Assembly (NCBI GenBank): GCA_030015575.1
Contig: CM057339.1
Location: forward strand, 778,178,809 to 778,242,808
DNA from: Agapanthus africanus
Lineage: Eukaryota; Streptophyta; Magnoliopsida; Asparagales; Amaryllidaceae
Length of the DNA: 64,000 bases
Direction of reading: 5' to 3'
Each line of letters begins with the position of its first letter. The stretch's first letter is position 1. A program made the position numbers and the translations under genes. The notes under the pieces were generated by a model. The model was not told the origin of the DNA and ran no database searches. It saw only the letters and a program-made list of their open reading frames with translations. Shown here piece by piece: positions 55,147 to 64,000 of this stretch.

Positions 55147-56748
55147 CTAAGCATAGTATTTCTTCAAGAAGCGGCCGTTTATTGGCCTGAAAGGCCTTTC
55201 ACCGTGCATGTCCACGAGTAGATAGGCTCCACCCTGGTAGACCTGGTCTATGATGTACGGGCCTTCATAGTTTGGCTCGAATTTCCCTCGCTTGGCACGA
55301 TTGGGGATCATAGGTCTTTTGACCACCAGCACGAGTTCGCCTTGGCGGAATGCCCTTGGCCTGGTCAATCTTTCGTACGAGCGCGTCATCTTTGCTTTGT
55401 AGGCTTCTAGATGTTGTTGCGCTATGAGTCGGGTTTCGTCGAGGGCATCAAGCTCCTCAAGTCGAAGGTGAGCATTTTCTTCGTCGCTCAGTTCGTGGTG
55501 GACTGCCACTCGTAGAGAGGGTAACTCTATCTCGAGGGGGAGTACTGCTTCCGTCCCAAATACCAACGCGTATGGCGTTGTGTTTGTGGCCGTCTTGAAT
55601 GTAGTTCGATAAGCCCAAAGGGCTTCTTGCAGCCTCTCGTGCCAGTCTCTCTTATTCCAGGAAACGGTCTTTTTTATGATCTTCGTCAAGGTCTTATTGA
55701 AGGCCTCGGCCAGACCGTTGGCTCGTGGGTTGTAAACTGAAGAATACCTCCAGTCTATATTGTGCTGCTGCGCGAAGCGGCTAATCTTATGGCTTCTGTA
55801 GGCTGGCCCGTTATCGGAGATAATCCGCCGTGGGGTTCCGAACCTATAGATGACGTGCGTCTTGAAGAAATGGAGGATATTCTCCGTCTTCACTTCCCTC
55901 AGCGGTACTGCTTCTGCCCATTTGGAGAAGTAATCAGTTGTCGCCAGGATAAAACGATGTCCCCGAGATGATGCTGGTTCAATGGGGCCGACTATGTCAG
56001 TCCCCCACATCTCGAATGGCCAGCTGGCCACCGTTGGGTGTAGCGGATTCGGATGTTGGTGGATGAAGTCTCCATGAATCTGGCATGAGTGGCATTGTTT
56101 TTCATACTCGAGGCAGTCCTGGATCATCGTGGGCCAGTAGTAGCCCATTCGTTTAATCTTTAACTTCATCTTCGGGCCTGCTTGATGAGAACCGCAAAGT
56201 CCGTCATGAACTTCCTGAACGACTTTTTCTGCTTCGTCAGGTCCTAAGCATCTCAGCCATAGAGAATCAAGCGATCTCTTGTATAGGGTATCGTTGACGA
56301 AAGCGAAAGATAGAGCTCGTTTCATGAGCTGATGTCTTGAGGAAGCTTCTTCGGGCATTCGGCGGGACTTAAAGTAGTCTACGAAGATTTCCCTCCAGTC
56401 CTCGGCCTTATCATGGTCCTTTATTTGTAGGGTCATCTGCTCAGTCGCTCTCTTTTCTTTGCATGATTCCGGAGATATTTCTTCCGGGGCGAGCACTCGA
56501 CGGCTTTGTACCACGATTCTGACGTCATCGAGGTTCTCGTCAGCCAGTTCTTTAGCGAGTTTGGCCAACGCGTCTGCTTTGCTGTTTTCCGCGCGCGGTA
56601 TATTTTCCAAAGTATAGGAGGGGATCTGGGTCAACAGTTGTTGCACCTTTTCGCCGTACTTCACGTTCCCGTTTTCCGGCTCTCGCGTATCCAAGCCCGA
56701 GTGTTTCCATTTTTCTATTAGGCAACTTGCGTTGAGTCCCAGGGACAT
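55147..56748 (-). pseudogene. RNase H remnant and integrase of element C
   Basis: Starts within a partial RNase H end (QLLTQIPSYTLENIPRAENS, KADALAKLAKELA) and continues through a full integrase: zinc finger (HDGLCGSHQAG ... CHSCQIH), catalytic D in WGTDIVGPI, D in IISDNGPAYRS, E in NPRANGLAEAFNKTL, and the C-terminal RAFRQGELVLV ... FEPNYEGPYII block ending FLKKYYA. The integrase frame has no stop. It is not in the frame of gag/protease, and reverse transcriptase is absent upstream, so it cannot be expressed as part of a normal pol polyprotein. Confidence 0.88.
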
Positions 56749-58798
56749 CCCAAATCTTGTTATAGAACCGAGCCTGCCGAACAGTTTGTTTTAAGGGCAC
56801 TCCTTGGCGCTTCAACAGCTTCTTTAACCCGTCTGTATAGTATCTAGGCAGACGGATGGGTTGGATCCTGTCAAGTGTAGCATCTACGTCGTGCCAGATC
56901 TCTTTCTCTACTTTCGACTCTGAGGATCGATAGAATAGGATCATCTTCTCACCCTTTTGCCTGGGAGGGACGCAAAACGTTTGCAGCTCTTGCACACTGT
57001 GAGCTTGAAGCGTGTCGAGGTCCTTGTAGTGTTCTCGCGGTACCATGGTGATTTGCAAGTTATGGTCATTGCCAAGGGGTGCTTGCATTGAAAGCCGATT
57101 GGAGAATACGGAATTGACCTCATCTTCCGAATCACTTCCGAAGACCAGTATGGGGGTGGGCGTCCTCCGGTTGTTGCGTTGAGATGGCCCTGTATAAACT
57201 ATCTCTTCCTCTTCTTCGGTATCGCTTCCGAAAACAGGGATGGTGGCGGCGGCCTCGTTCTCTGAGTTGCGGCACCTTTCTGTATCTTCAAAGTCTGGCA
57301 AAAAGTATTTCGCATCCTCGTATTTGCGGACTTCGTTCACGGAAAATGGGTTCAGCTCACCCGTTACAGTATACTCGAAACCATCTTTAAAGTACTTCAT
57401 ACACTGATGTTGTGTAGAAGGGACGATGTTGTACTCGTGTAACCAAGGACGGCCGAGCAAGGCATTGTAACAGGTCTTGGCGTCAATGACATGGAATTTG
57501 ATGTCTGTGACGAGAAGCCCGAAGCGTAACGTTAGTATCACAGATCCGAGAGTCCGTGACGATTGTGAATTGAAACCGGAGATAGTAATTTTGTCACGGG
57601 CGAGATGTTGCACACTCATGCAGATCTCCTTCAACACCCGAACATTAAGGAGATTGACGGAGGATCCATTATCCACCAGGATCTTGCCTATCTTGATGTC
57701 ATGGCAGTATCCGGAGACATATAGGGGACGGTTATGGTCGCACGTCCCAAGAAGGAGGTCTTCATCACCGAAAGTGACGTCGGCCGTATGCACTTCCTCC
57801 AGTTCGTCCTTCATCTTTTCAGTGGCGAGGAAGGCTTGGAATTGCTCAGGTTCTTGTAATGCCTTAATTAGTGAGTCCCGTGCTTCTTTTGATAATAGGA
57901 GGGCGTCGAGAATGCTAAGCTGAGAAGGTAGCTTCCTTAGATGCGCGAGGATGTTATAGTCCACTTTACTCCTCCTAGGAGGGTCTTTAGCAGCCAGTTC
58001 TTTCGCGACCTGGTCATCCAAAGTGATATCTTCCGTGACCTTTTCCTTTCCCTTATCTTTTCTGTTCGTAGGCCCGAGATTCTTTTCTAGGAGTGTGCGA
58101 TTGCGCAGCTGAGTGTTTCCGCAGGCCTCTGATTCCTCATCTTTCCCTAGCGTGGATTCTTCAAAGAGAGGGCCCAGAGTCACTTCTTCATCAGAGTCGC
58201 TCCCAAAGGTGAGGACTTGCGACCCCTCGGCACGAGCCATATAACAGTTGCCAGTAATTCTGTTGGGCCCGTCGACAGTGCTTCTTTGCTCCCGACGGCT
58301 CTTGCGTTTCATGCGCTTGAAATGTTGCCGACGAGCAACATATCCTTCCCACCATATCTTAAAGGCGTCGCACTCCTCTGTGGGATGTGAGATTTTCCGA
58401 TGATATGCGCAGTAATCGGGGTGCTTCTCCGCCCCATTGTGTGTGTTTCCTTCCGAGGGTGGTAGCTTCATTCCCATCGACATGGCTTTGGCGAACCTTT
58501 TCCTCGTCTTGAATATTTTCTTGTCCATTTCGGATGCCTTTCGCTCTGGCAGGGGTAGCTCAACTCTTTCGTTCAGTCGCCCGCATTTGGTTCCTCCTGA
58601 TGCTGCCATCTCACGCTCCTGATCCGCTTTACTTTTTAGACGAATCTCGTCTAGGAAGGCATTGATCATATCAGTTGTCAGCCTCGCACGCTCTGGTTCG
58701 GGCTCTGCCTTCGGCTTCTTAGTGCTAGGAGTTTTCTCATCATCGGTAAACGAGTGGGAGATCACGTTGCAACTTGCCGCATATCCCTCGGATTCATC
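56749..58798 (-). pseudogene. Protease region of element C pol, RT deleted downstream
   Basis: Same frame as gag, entered after a TAG. Contains FKTRKRFAKAMSMGMKLPPS, a CxxYH..ISHPTEEC knuckle-like block, and the retroviral-type aspartic protease signature IGKILVDNGSSVNLLNV with ALLGRPWLHEYNIVPST. The frame continues through acidic spacers (PTPILVFGSDSEDE) to about 56750, where RT should begin, and then runs out of frame into the RNase H remnant. The deletion junction lies in about 56650-56760. Confidence 0.8.
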
Positions 58799-60724
58799 CT
58801 ACGAGTTCTCTCCATCATCGTCCTCTTGAAAGATGTGGCTGAGGAACTCTTGCAGTGTGACAGGAGTTTGCGCCTTTTGATTGTATTCTTCCAGCGCGTC
58901 GATTTGCTTCTGCAAGTTTGTTCGCTCGTCTCCAAGCCTCGCGGGCTTCTTGGATTTCTTCTTCTTTTTCTTTGAAGATTTTGACGGTTGGGCGTGAGTA
59001 TTCGGGCCCTTATCACGAGTCTTCGCGATTGTGCGGGGCTTCAACATCCCTTCGATAATTTGAGGTTCAAGAGGGTCCTTCCATTCGATCGCAGGGCATG
59101 TGTGGAGGTCTCTCAGCATTCTTTTGGTCTTCGTTGATAGCACGACCTCCCATGGAGCTTCCTCGATAAAGGAGCAAGTTGCCCCCGGTGTGTCTGCCTT
59201 TTTAGGAGTATGTGGTTGTGGCGGGTTCACCTTCCACTTTTCAGACAGTACAAACTTCCCCTGGAGGTATTGATCTTCGATCCATCCTTTGAAGACGAAG
59301 CAATCTTCAATCGGATGACTTACCGTCTGATGGTAAGGGCAGTAGTTGGAGTTATTCACCTCGCTGGGTTGTGGCGGTCGCCTTGGATTTGGGAGGTTAA
59401 TAAGTCTGTTGCGTATTGCCAGCTCAAATAACCGTCTCGTCTTGTCTCGTGGGAACGAGTAGGGACGCTTCATCTTTTCGTTATAATATCGGCGTCTTTC
59501 TTCCAATTGATCTGCCGATTTCGGGGCGTCGGGTTGCTGTTGGGCATTCGCGACAAAAGTTGCCCTTCCTTTACCCTTGTCATTCCGAGGTTCTGGCTTC
59601 GGGGCAGGTGGTCTATGACCCATCTGGTCCATCTGAGCCAACTTGTCGATTAAAGCCTGGAATGTGGTTGGCTTAAAGAACATCATAAACTGGGAGATAG
59701 TTGCGTGGGGGTCTAGGGTTCCCACGAACATACCCACTGCAGGTGCTTCCTCAATGCGTTGCTCGCACCTTGACCACAAATTCCGCCAGCGTATAGCATA
59801 CTGGACCCAGGTTTCGACTGGTTTTACCCTGGCGTTAATCAAAGCAGTCATTGGAGTGCGTTCGCTGGCACTTGCAAATCGCTGAGTGAACAACAACTCC
59901 ATTTCAGCGAACGTTTTGATGGAATCGTTCGGGAGTTCCGAATACCATTCGAACGCTGTTTCTGATAAGCTGCCAACGAACTGACGGAGTAACAGTTTAT
60001 CGTCACCGCCGGTGTTACCGCAGAGGGCCCGGAACTGGGCGACGTGTTGATGAGGATTGCCGGTCCCCTTATACACATGGAATTTCGGTATCGTATAGCC
60101 TTGCGGATATTTGATTTGATCGTACCAGCTTGGATACGGTCGCCCCATTTTCACGACTTGACCAGCTGCCTCAGTCGCATGATGGACCCGGATTTGCTGG
60201 GCTATGTAGTCAGCCAAGTCAGCTTTAGAGATTGTCTCCTCCTTGGCCGTTGAGAGGGCTGGTGGTGGATTTGACGTTTCTCCTCGGTCGTCTTCCAGAA
60301 CGATTGGGGGATCCTCGGCGGGTAGGTCCTGCTGGATCATCATTCCTATCATATCTTGGAAGAGAAGGCCCATACGTTGTATGTTGGCCGCTTGTTCAGC
60401 AGCCTCTTTGTCCCTTTTCTCCAGTGTCCGGCGAAGGAATTCAGCGTCGGTTTCTTCCTCCCGGCGTGCGTCTGAGGACGCTTCTGGATTTTCCTTTGGC
60501 CCGGTGAGCGCGGCCATAGCATTCATCATTTCTTGGAGCTTTTGTTGCTGCTCCTGGGATTTCGTTACGGATCGGGTTAGTGGTCGGTGGCCTGTAGAAG
60601 TGCGGCTCTCCTCCTTTCCAGAGGCCATGTATACGGTGTGGACCATCATGCCCCCAGACTTAGGGTGTCTGGGCTCATTGCTTTTAGCCGTCGTTGCACG
60701 TTGAGGGATCTTCTCGGGCTCCCT
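58799..60724 (-). CDS. gag of element C
   Basis: Long minus-strand ORF; start taken at M in MAHKRREPEKIPQRATTAK region (an earlier in-frame MAPSTS is at about 60742). Carries GGMMVHTVYMASGKEESRTS, the Ty3/gypsy gag core (FHVYKGTGNPHQHVAQFRAL, LLRQFVGSLSETAFEWYSEL, EMELLFTQRFASASERT) and a YCPYHQTVSHPIEDCFVF knuckle-like motif, then a Lys-rich tail. It ends at a TAG where element B has a serine codon; the same frame continues into the protease region. It forms the nucleocapsid core in the cytoplasm by family knowledge. Confidence 0.8.
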   Translation of the reverse strand, partial: REPEKIPQRATTAKSNEPRHPKSGGMMVHTVYMASGKEESRTSTGHRPLTRSVTKSQEQQQKLQEMMNAMAALTGPKENPEASSDARREEETDAEFLRRTLEKRDKEAAEQAANIQRMGLLFQDMIGMMIQQDLPAEDPPIVLEDDRGETSNPPPALSTAKEETISKADLADYIAQQIRVHHATEAAGQVVKMGRPYPSWYDQIKYPQGYTIPKFHVYKGTGNPHQHVAQFRALCGNTGGDDKLLLRQFVGSLSETAFEWYSELPNDSIKTFAEMELLFTQRFASASERTPMTALINARVKPVETWVQYAIRWRNLWSRCEQRIEEAPAVGMFVGTLDPHATISQFMMFFKPTTFQALIDKLAQMDQMGHRPPAPKPEPRNDKGKGRATFVANAQQQPDAPKSADQLEERRRYYNEKMKRPYSFPRDKTRRLFELAIRNRLINLPNPRRPPQPSEVNNSNYCPYHQTVSHPIEDCFVFKGWIEDQYLQGKFVLSEKWKVNPPQPHTPKKADTPGATCSFIEEAPWEVVLSTKTKRMLRDLHTCPAIEWKDPLEPQIIEGMLKPRTIAKTRDKGPNTHAQPSKSSKKKKKKSKKPARLGDERTNLQKQIDALEEYNQKAQTPVTLQEFLSHIFQEDDDGENS

Positions 60725-60907
60725 CCTTTTATGAGCCATGGAGGTTGAGGGGGCCATCGAGGTGGGCGTCCAGACAGCCTTTTAGGGTTTCGCCTGGTGG
60801 CCAGCCTTCGGTTGGATCTTCAGCTTCTTATGCTGGCGGGAGAAGTTTGGATCGATGATTGAGTCTCGGGCCTGCCGCCAAACCTTATAGATTTTGGAAG
60901 ACAGCCG

Positions 60908-61702
60908 TTAAGGAGATCGGGGCTGTTCTGATTCTATTTCCACAACCTTTTCTGATGGGGGAGGAGACCTCTTCAGCACTGCAGTAGAGGAATTCCTTCG
61001 CACCTTATTTAGCATTTCGAAGCTGTTCCCAGTTGGAACAGCAGCATTAACTTCTGCCACCGGGGCTGGTGGAGTCAATCCGGAGGGGGAGTTGCCCCCA
61101 GCTTTCCTTATTCGGTGCCAATGACGACGCCGAGCACGCCGAGCAGACGGCGTAGAGTCAGATATAAGAATGGTTTCGTCTTGCCCCCTGTGTGGGTGGG
61201 GGGTCGTTGTTGGTGTTAGCCTGTCAAAGACCGATGTCCTTTGTGCAGCGGGGACGGGAGTTGAAGTTGTTAATCTTGCGAAGATCGATTTCTTGACCGG
61301 GGAAACCGCCTTGGCGATTTCGGAGGCAGGAGCGGCCGCTTTCTTAGAAGCAGCCTTCTCTGAGATTGTAGGCCCCATGATGGGTTCGCAAGATTTCTGG
61401 CCCAATCTAGAGAAGACCGAGGCGTTGACGTTGGGCGACTCGTTGAGAGGAGCCGCGGCAGGGGTAAGACGATCAAAGACCGACTTCCTGAGAGTTTCCT
61501 TTGCCAGCACTGGCGCCGTGAAGCTTGATGGGGGGAGCATAGTCCCAAAGAACAATCCGGTAGTGGCTTGAGTCACTTGGTCCACCGGCATTGTGAACAA
61601 CGAAGCAGCTTGGGGTCCATAGGCTATACCTCCTGGCGAGGTAGAGCGTTGGTCGCAATTGCAGTTTGAGCAGTTGAAAGACTTCGCGGAAGTAGCAGCC
61701 AT
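60908..61702 (-). CDS. N-terminal polyprotein segment of element C (SVFDRL repeats)
   Basis: Starts MAATSAKSFNCSNCNC. Four copies of a short motif: KSVFDRL, ASVFSRL, KSIFARL, TSVFDRL, spaced 25-60 residues and each followed by Thr/Pro/Ala. It is in the same frame as gag: a TAA at 60908 (CAA in B) ends it, a second TAA lies near 60783, and gag follows. So it was probably the N-terminus of a single gag-pol protein. Function unknown. Confidence 0.6.
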   Translation of the reverse strand: MAATSAKSFNCSNCNCDQRSTSPGGIAYGPQAASLFTMPVDQVTQATTGLFFGTMLPPSSFTAPVLAKETLRKSVFDRLTPAAAPLNESPNVNASVFSRLGQKSCEPIMGPTISEKAASKKAAAPASEIAKAVSPVKKSIFARLTTSTPVPAAQRTSVFDRLTPTTTPHPHRGQDETILISDSTPSARRARRRHWHRIRKAGGNSPSGLTPPAPVAEVNAAVPTGNSFEMLNKVRRNSSTAVLKRSPPPSEKVVEIESEQPRSP

Positions 61703-61830
61703 CGATCCTTTGTTTTCTGCAATAGGCAAGACGCCAATTCTTAGTATCTTGAAACCCAAGGGCAATCATTGGCGAACCGCGATTGGTTCGCGAATCACGA
61801 CACACGAAGTGTGGAGTGGAAAGAGGAAGA

Positions 61831-61849
61831 GGTCCCACCGGGCGTGCCA
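61831..61849 (-). other. Primer binding site of element C
   Basis: Minus strand TGGCACGCCCGGTGGGACC, five bases inside the LTR end, same as in B. Confidence 0.8.
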
Positions 61850-62459
61850 GAATCTGTTCCCCTCCGAACGGACACGCGGGACGTCGGGACGTCTCGCCTG
61901 AGGTTCGGGGCAGATGCCAATAGGTGCTATCCGTCTGCCTCTCCGAGGATGCCAAGTCGATCTGTGGCGCCATGTATCGGAGGTTTAGACGGATGCGGCC
62001 GATGTAGCAGACTTCGTCAGATTCCCCCTCGTTTGAGGGGTTTTTGATTGTGGGGACGCTCTTCCCTGCAGGCGCAAGCCCCTGCAGTTAATTACGCTAC
62101 CGCGTCGCGGTAACAACTTTCTCCTTCTCCAGATGGTCACTTCGTGTCGTGTGTTTTGTTTTATGTTTTCCTGCCCGTGGATCGTTTACGGAGACCGAGT
62201 TATGTCGTCACCCGTAGGGCGTGGACTAGTCCAAATCCGTATCTTCTTAGATTTGTGTTTGGGGGTTTGGTTTGAGGATACGCTAGCCATGCTTGAGGCT
62301 AAGATCAACTCAAACATTTGTTAAGGACGCATTAGTCTAGTTTAAGGCTAAGATCAACGTAACAGGATCGTTTAGATCCGACAAAAGAACATTTGGGCTC
62401 TATTGTTCTAGTTTAGGGACATAGTGGTCCATCGTATGCGTGGCCGTCGGGACCCGTCA

Positions 62460-62505
62460 CCTCTCTGACGACGTTGAAGGATTACAACGTTGAATGTCAG
62501 AGGAG
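62460..62505 (-). repeat. 46-nt two-stem hairpin, copy 6
   Basis: LTR partner of copy 3, with loop-side changes only (GTTGAATGTC instead of GACGAATGTC). Confidence 0.75.
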
Positions 62506-63211
62506 TTCAGAGATGTACCCTCGAGCCAGAGTTAATTAGGGGGATTCATAGTCCAGTCTGTTTGAGGGTTTAAGGACGCGTTAGCCATCTTTGAGGCTAA
62601 GATCAACTTAAACAGGACCGTTTAGATCCGACGAAAGAGCATATGGAGGCTCTATGGTTCTAGTTTAAGGACATTGCGGTCCATGGCTAGTTTAAGGACA
62701 TTGCGGTCCGTGGGTAGTTTTAAGACATCTCGGTCAAGGTTAAGGACGTCATAGTCCATGGGTTTAAGGACTCCACAGTCCGTTGTTAGTTTTAAGACAT
62801 CTCGGTCGAGGTTAAGGACGTCGTAGTCCATGGGTTTAAGGACTCCACAGTCCGGTATGTGCTCTGGATGCTTCACACGGGTTCACTGCCGTGCTTAGCG
62901 AGGACCAGGCTCCGTTCTGGGCGTTTTCCGCGGGGTCAAAGAGTGACGTTATCCACGTTCCACGTAACCAGGAAGTTTGCACTAGATGCTTCACACGGGT
63001 TCACTGCCGCGTTAGGCGAGGACTAGGCTCCGCTCTGGATGCTTCACATGGGTTCACTGCCATGCTCTGCGAAGACCAGGATCCGCTCTGGACGTTTTCT
63101 ATGGGGTCAAAGAGTGACGTTATCCGCGTTCTACGTGACCAGGAATTTTGTATTAAACATGGGTTTAAGGACCCCACAGTCCATATCATGAATGGTCTTC
63201 GGGACCCGTCA

Positions 63212-63257
63212 CCTCTTTGAAGACATTGAGGGATTACAATGCCAAGTATCAAAGGAG
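63212..63257 (-). repeat. 46-nt two-stem hairpin, copy 7
   Basis: LTR partner of copy 4 (CTTTGA / TCAAAG; CATTG / CAATG). Confidence 0.75.
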
Positions 63258-64000
63258 TGAAGAGATGTACCCTAGAACCGGGGTGGATTAAATAGTCCCT
63301 GGCCCAATTTGGGTCAAGACTGATCAATTATGTTATGAGCCTATCGGCCCAGTTAATCACAAATTGAGGACTTATGGCCAGCTTGGGCTAAGTCCAGTCA
63401 GGTCTGGAATATTGACTCTTTGTTGGTCCATTGAGGGAGAATGTTTGCCTCTATCCCTTTAGCCAATTGGGCCAAAGCCTGGTGTTAAACACTTCAGAGC
63501 AATCAGTGTTGAACACTGGGAATAAGGTTGATGAGTTAGTGTTCAACACTAAGAGATAATTGGTGTTAAACACCAGTAATAAGGCTTTTTCAAATTAGTG
63601 TTAAACACTAAAACAGATCAGTGTTGAACACTGCCAATAAGGCTTTTTTAATCATTGTTGAATGCTAAGGCTCAACAGTGTTTTGACGCTGGGTTTGGGA
63701 GTTCCAATTTAGTGTTGAACACTAAGGCAAAAGGGGTCACGTAGCAACACGTGAGAGCGCCCTCTTTTCAATGGTTCTGCTGAGATTACTGCATCTTTCA
63801 GAGCATCACGTGTCAGCACGTGACGGGCATTCATATGCTCATTTGTTAGAGCTTTTATTAAGGGTCACGTGGGTCACGTGAGGGACAGCCTCAAAGGGTT
63901 TTCTGTAGATCTCTCGGGGGGTCACGTGGTGGCACGTGACCCTGCCTCTATGTGTGTCGTTTTTAGAGGATTTGTTGATCTTTTTTCAGGAATTAAATTC

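Larger units (their letters stand above)
43267..64000 (-). mobile_element. Tat-type LTR retrotransposon C (minus strand), RT deleted, with intact antisense gene
   Basis: 3' LTR 43267-46839; 5' LTR from 61855 to beyond the window. On the minus strand: PBS 61831-61849, N-terminal SVFDRL segment, gag, protease, then integrase with RT and most of RNase H missing. Repeat arrays (52.2-55.1 kb), an antisense multi-exon gene (47779-51916) and a polypurine tract next to the 3' LTR follow. Over the 2.1 kb of LTR visible twice I count about 16 substitutions plus one 27-bp unit difference, so it inserted recently. The target duplication cannot be tested because the far end is outside the window. Confidence 0.88.
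61855..64000 (-). repeat. 5' LTR of element C, cut by window edge
   Basis: Collinear with 43267-45440 at about 99 percent identity by eye. Its outer end is beyond the window. Confidence 0.88.

Noticed and set aside
56552..56748. Overlap of the gag/protease frame and the integrase frame as a programmed frameshift
   Set aside because: RT and most of RNase H are missing at this point, so a deletion junction explains the frame change better.
1..64000. tRNA or rRNA genes
   Set aside because: Only PBS sequences complementary to tRNA 3' ends were found; no cloverleaf or rRNA sequence was recognised.

Overview
The window is plant (angiosperm) nuclear DNA from a transposon-dense region. Diagnostic content: several LTR retrotransposons with PBS, polypurine tract and plant Ty3/gypsy (Tat/Athila-type) gag, protease and integrase sequence; one complete Mutator-like (MULE) DNA transposon with intron-bearing genes; and only a small fragment that looks like a host gene (POB1/LRB-type BTB family). 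No rRNA, tRNA, CRISPR or bacterial gene was seen.

Layout. (E) 1-3476, minus strand: left-truncated LTR element, inserted in the integrase of an older Tat element (A). (A) plus strand, remnants at 3477-5718, 12586-14622 and 28288-30875: integrase C-terminus, a tandem pair of 165-aa antisense ORFs, a hairpin-rich tandem array, a third antisense gene (gypsy-type 'Transposase_28' plus coiled coil), polypurine tract and 3' LTR. (D) 5719-12580: complete pol-less element with 1288-bp LTRs, 5-bp target duplication GACGC, tRNA-Asp-type PBS and one large ORF of unknown family. (B) 14623-28287: Tat element with 2.5-kb LTRs inserted into A's third antisense gene; broken gag with an internal duplication, no protease active site, RT or integrase, but an intact antisense ORF. 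31086-31269: LRB/POB1-like fragment. (MULE) 31489-39748: TIRs and a perfect 9-bp duplication GAGAAAATT, with a spliced ~900-aa transposase gene (plus) divergent from a ~723-aa plant-mobile-domain (PMD) gene (minus). Between the two TATA boxes lie 11 copies of a ~31-33-bp palindrome that also recurs next to both TIRs. 39758-43266: AT-rich, no gene seen. (C) 43267 to the window edge, minus strand: young Tat element with a 3.57-kb LTR, gag, protease and integrase but the RT deleted, carrying an intact five-coding-exon antisense gene of 1282 codons (PMD-like N-terminus, coiled-coil C-terminus).

How the parts relate. A, B and C share a PBS type (B, C), a polyprotein design and non-coding arrays. 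Each carries a different antisense transcription unit with its own TATA box. The most unusual signal is non-coding: many unrelated repeat families consist of short hairpins whose two arms change together while the core or loop stays constant. The best case is a 46-nt two-stem hairpin found seven times in LTR-derived sequence. The MULE system (divergent transposase and PMD genes with a palindrome array at promoters and termini) is the best candidate for an undescribed self-regulating transposon. Intron positions, domain names and LTR ages are read by eye; no database search was possible.
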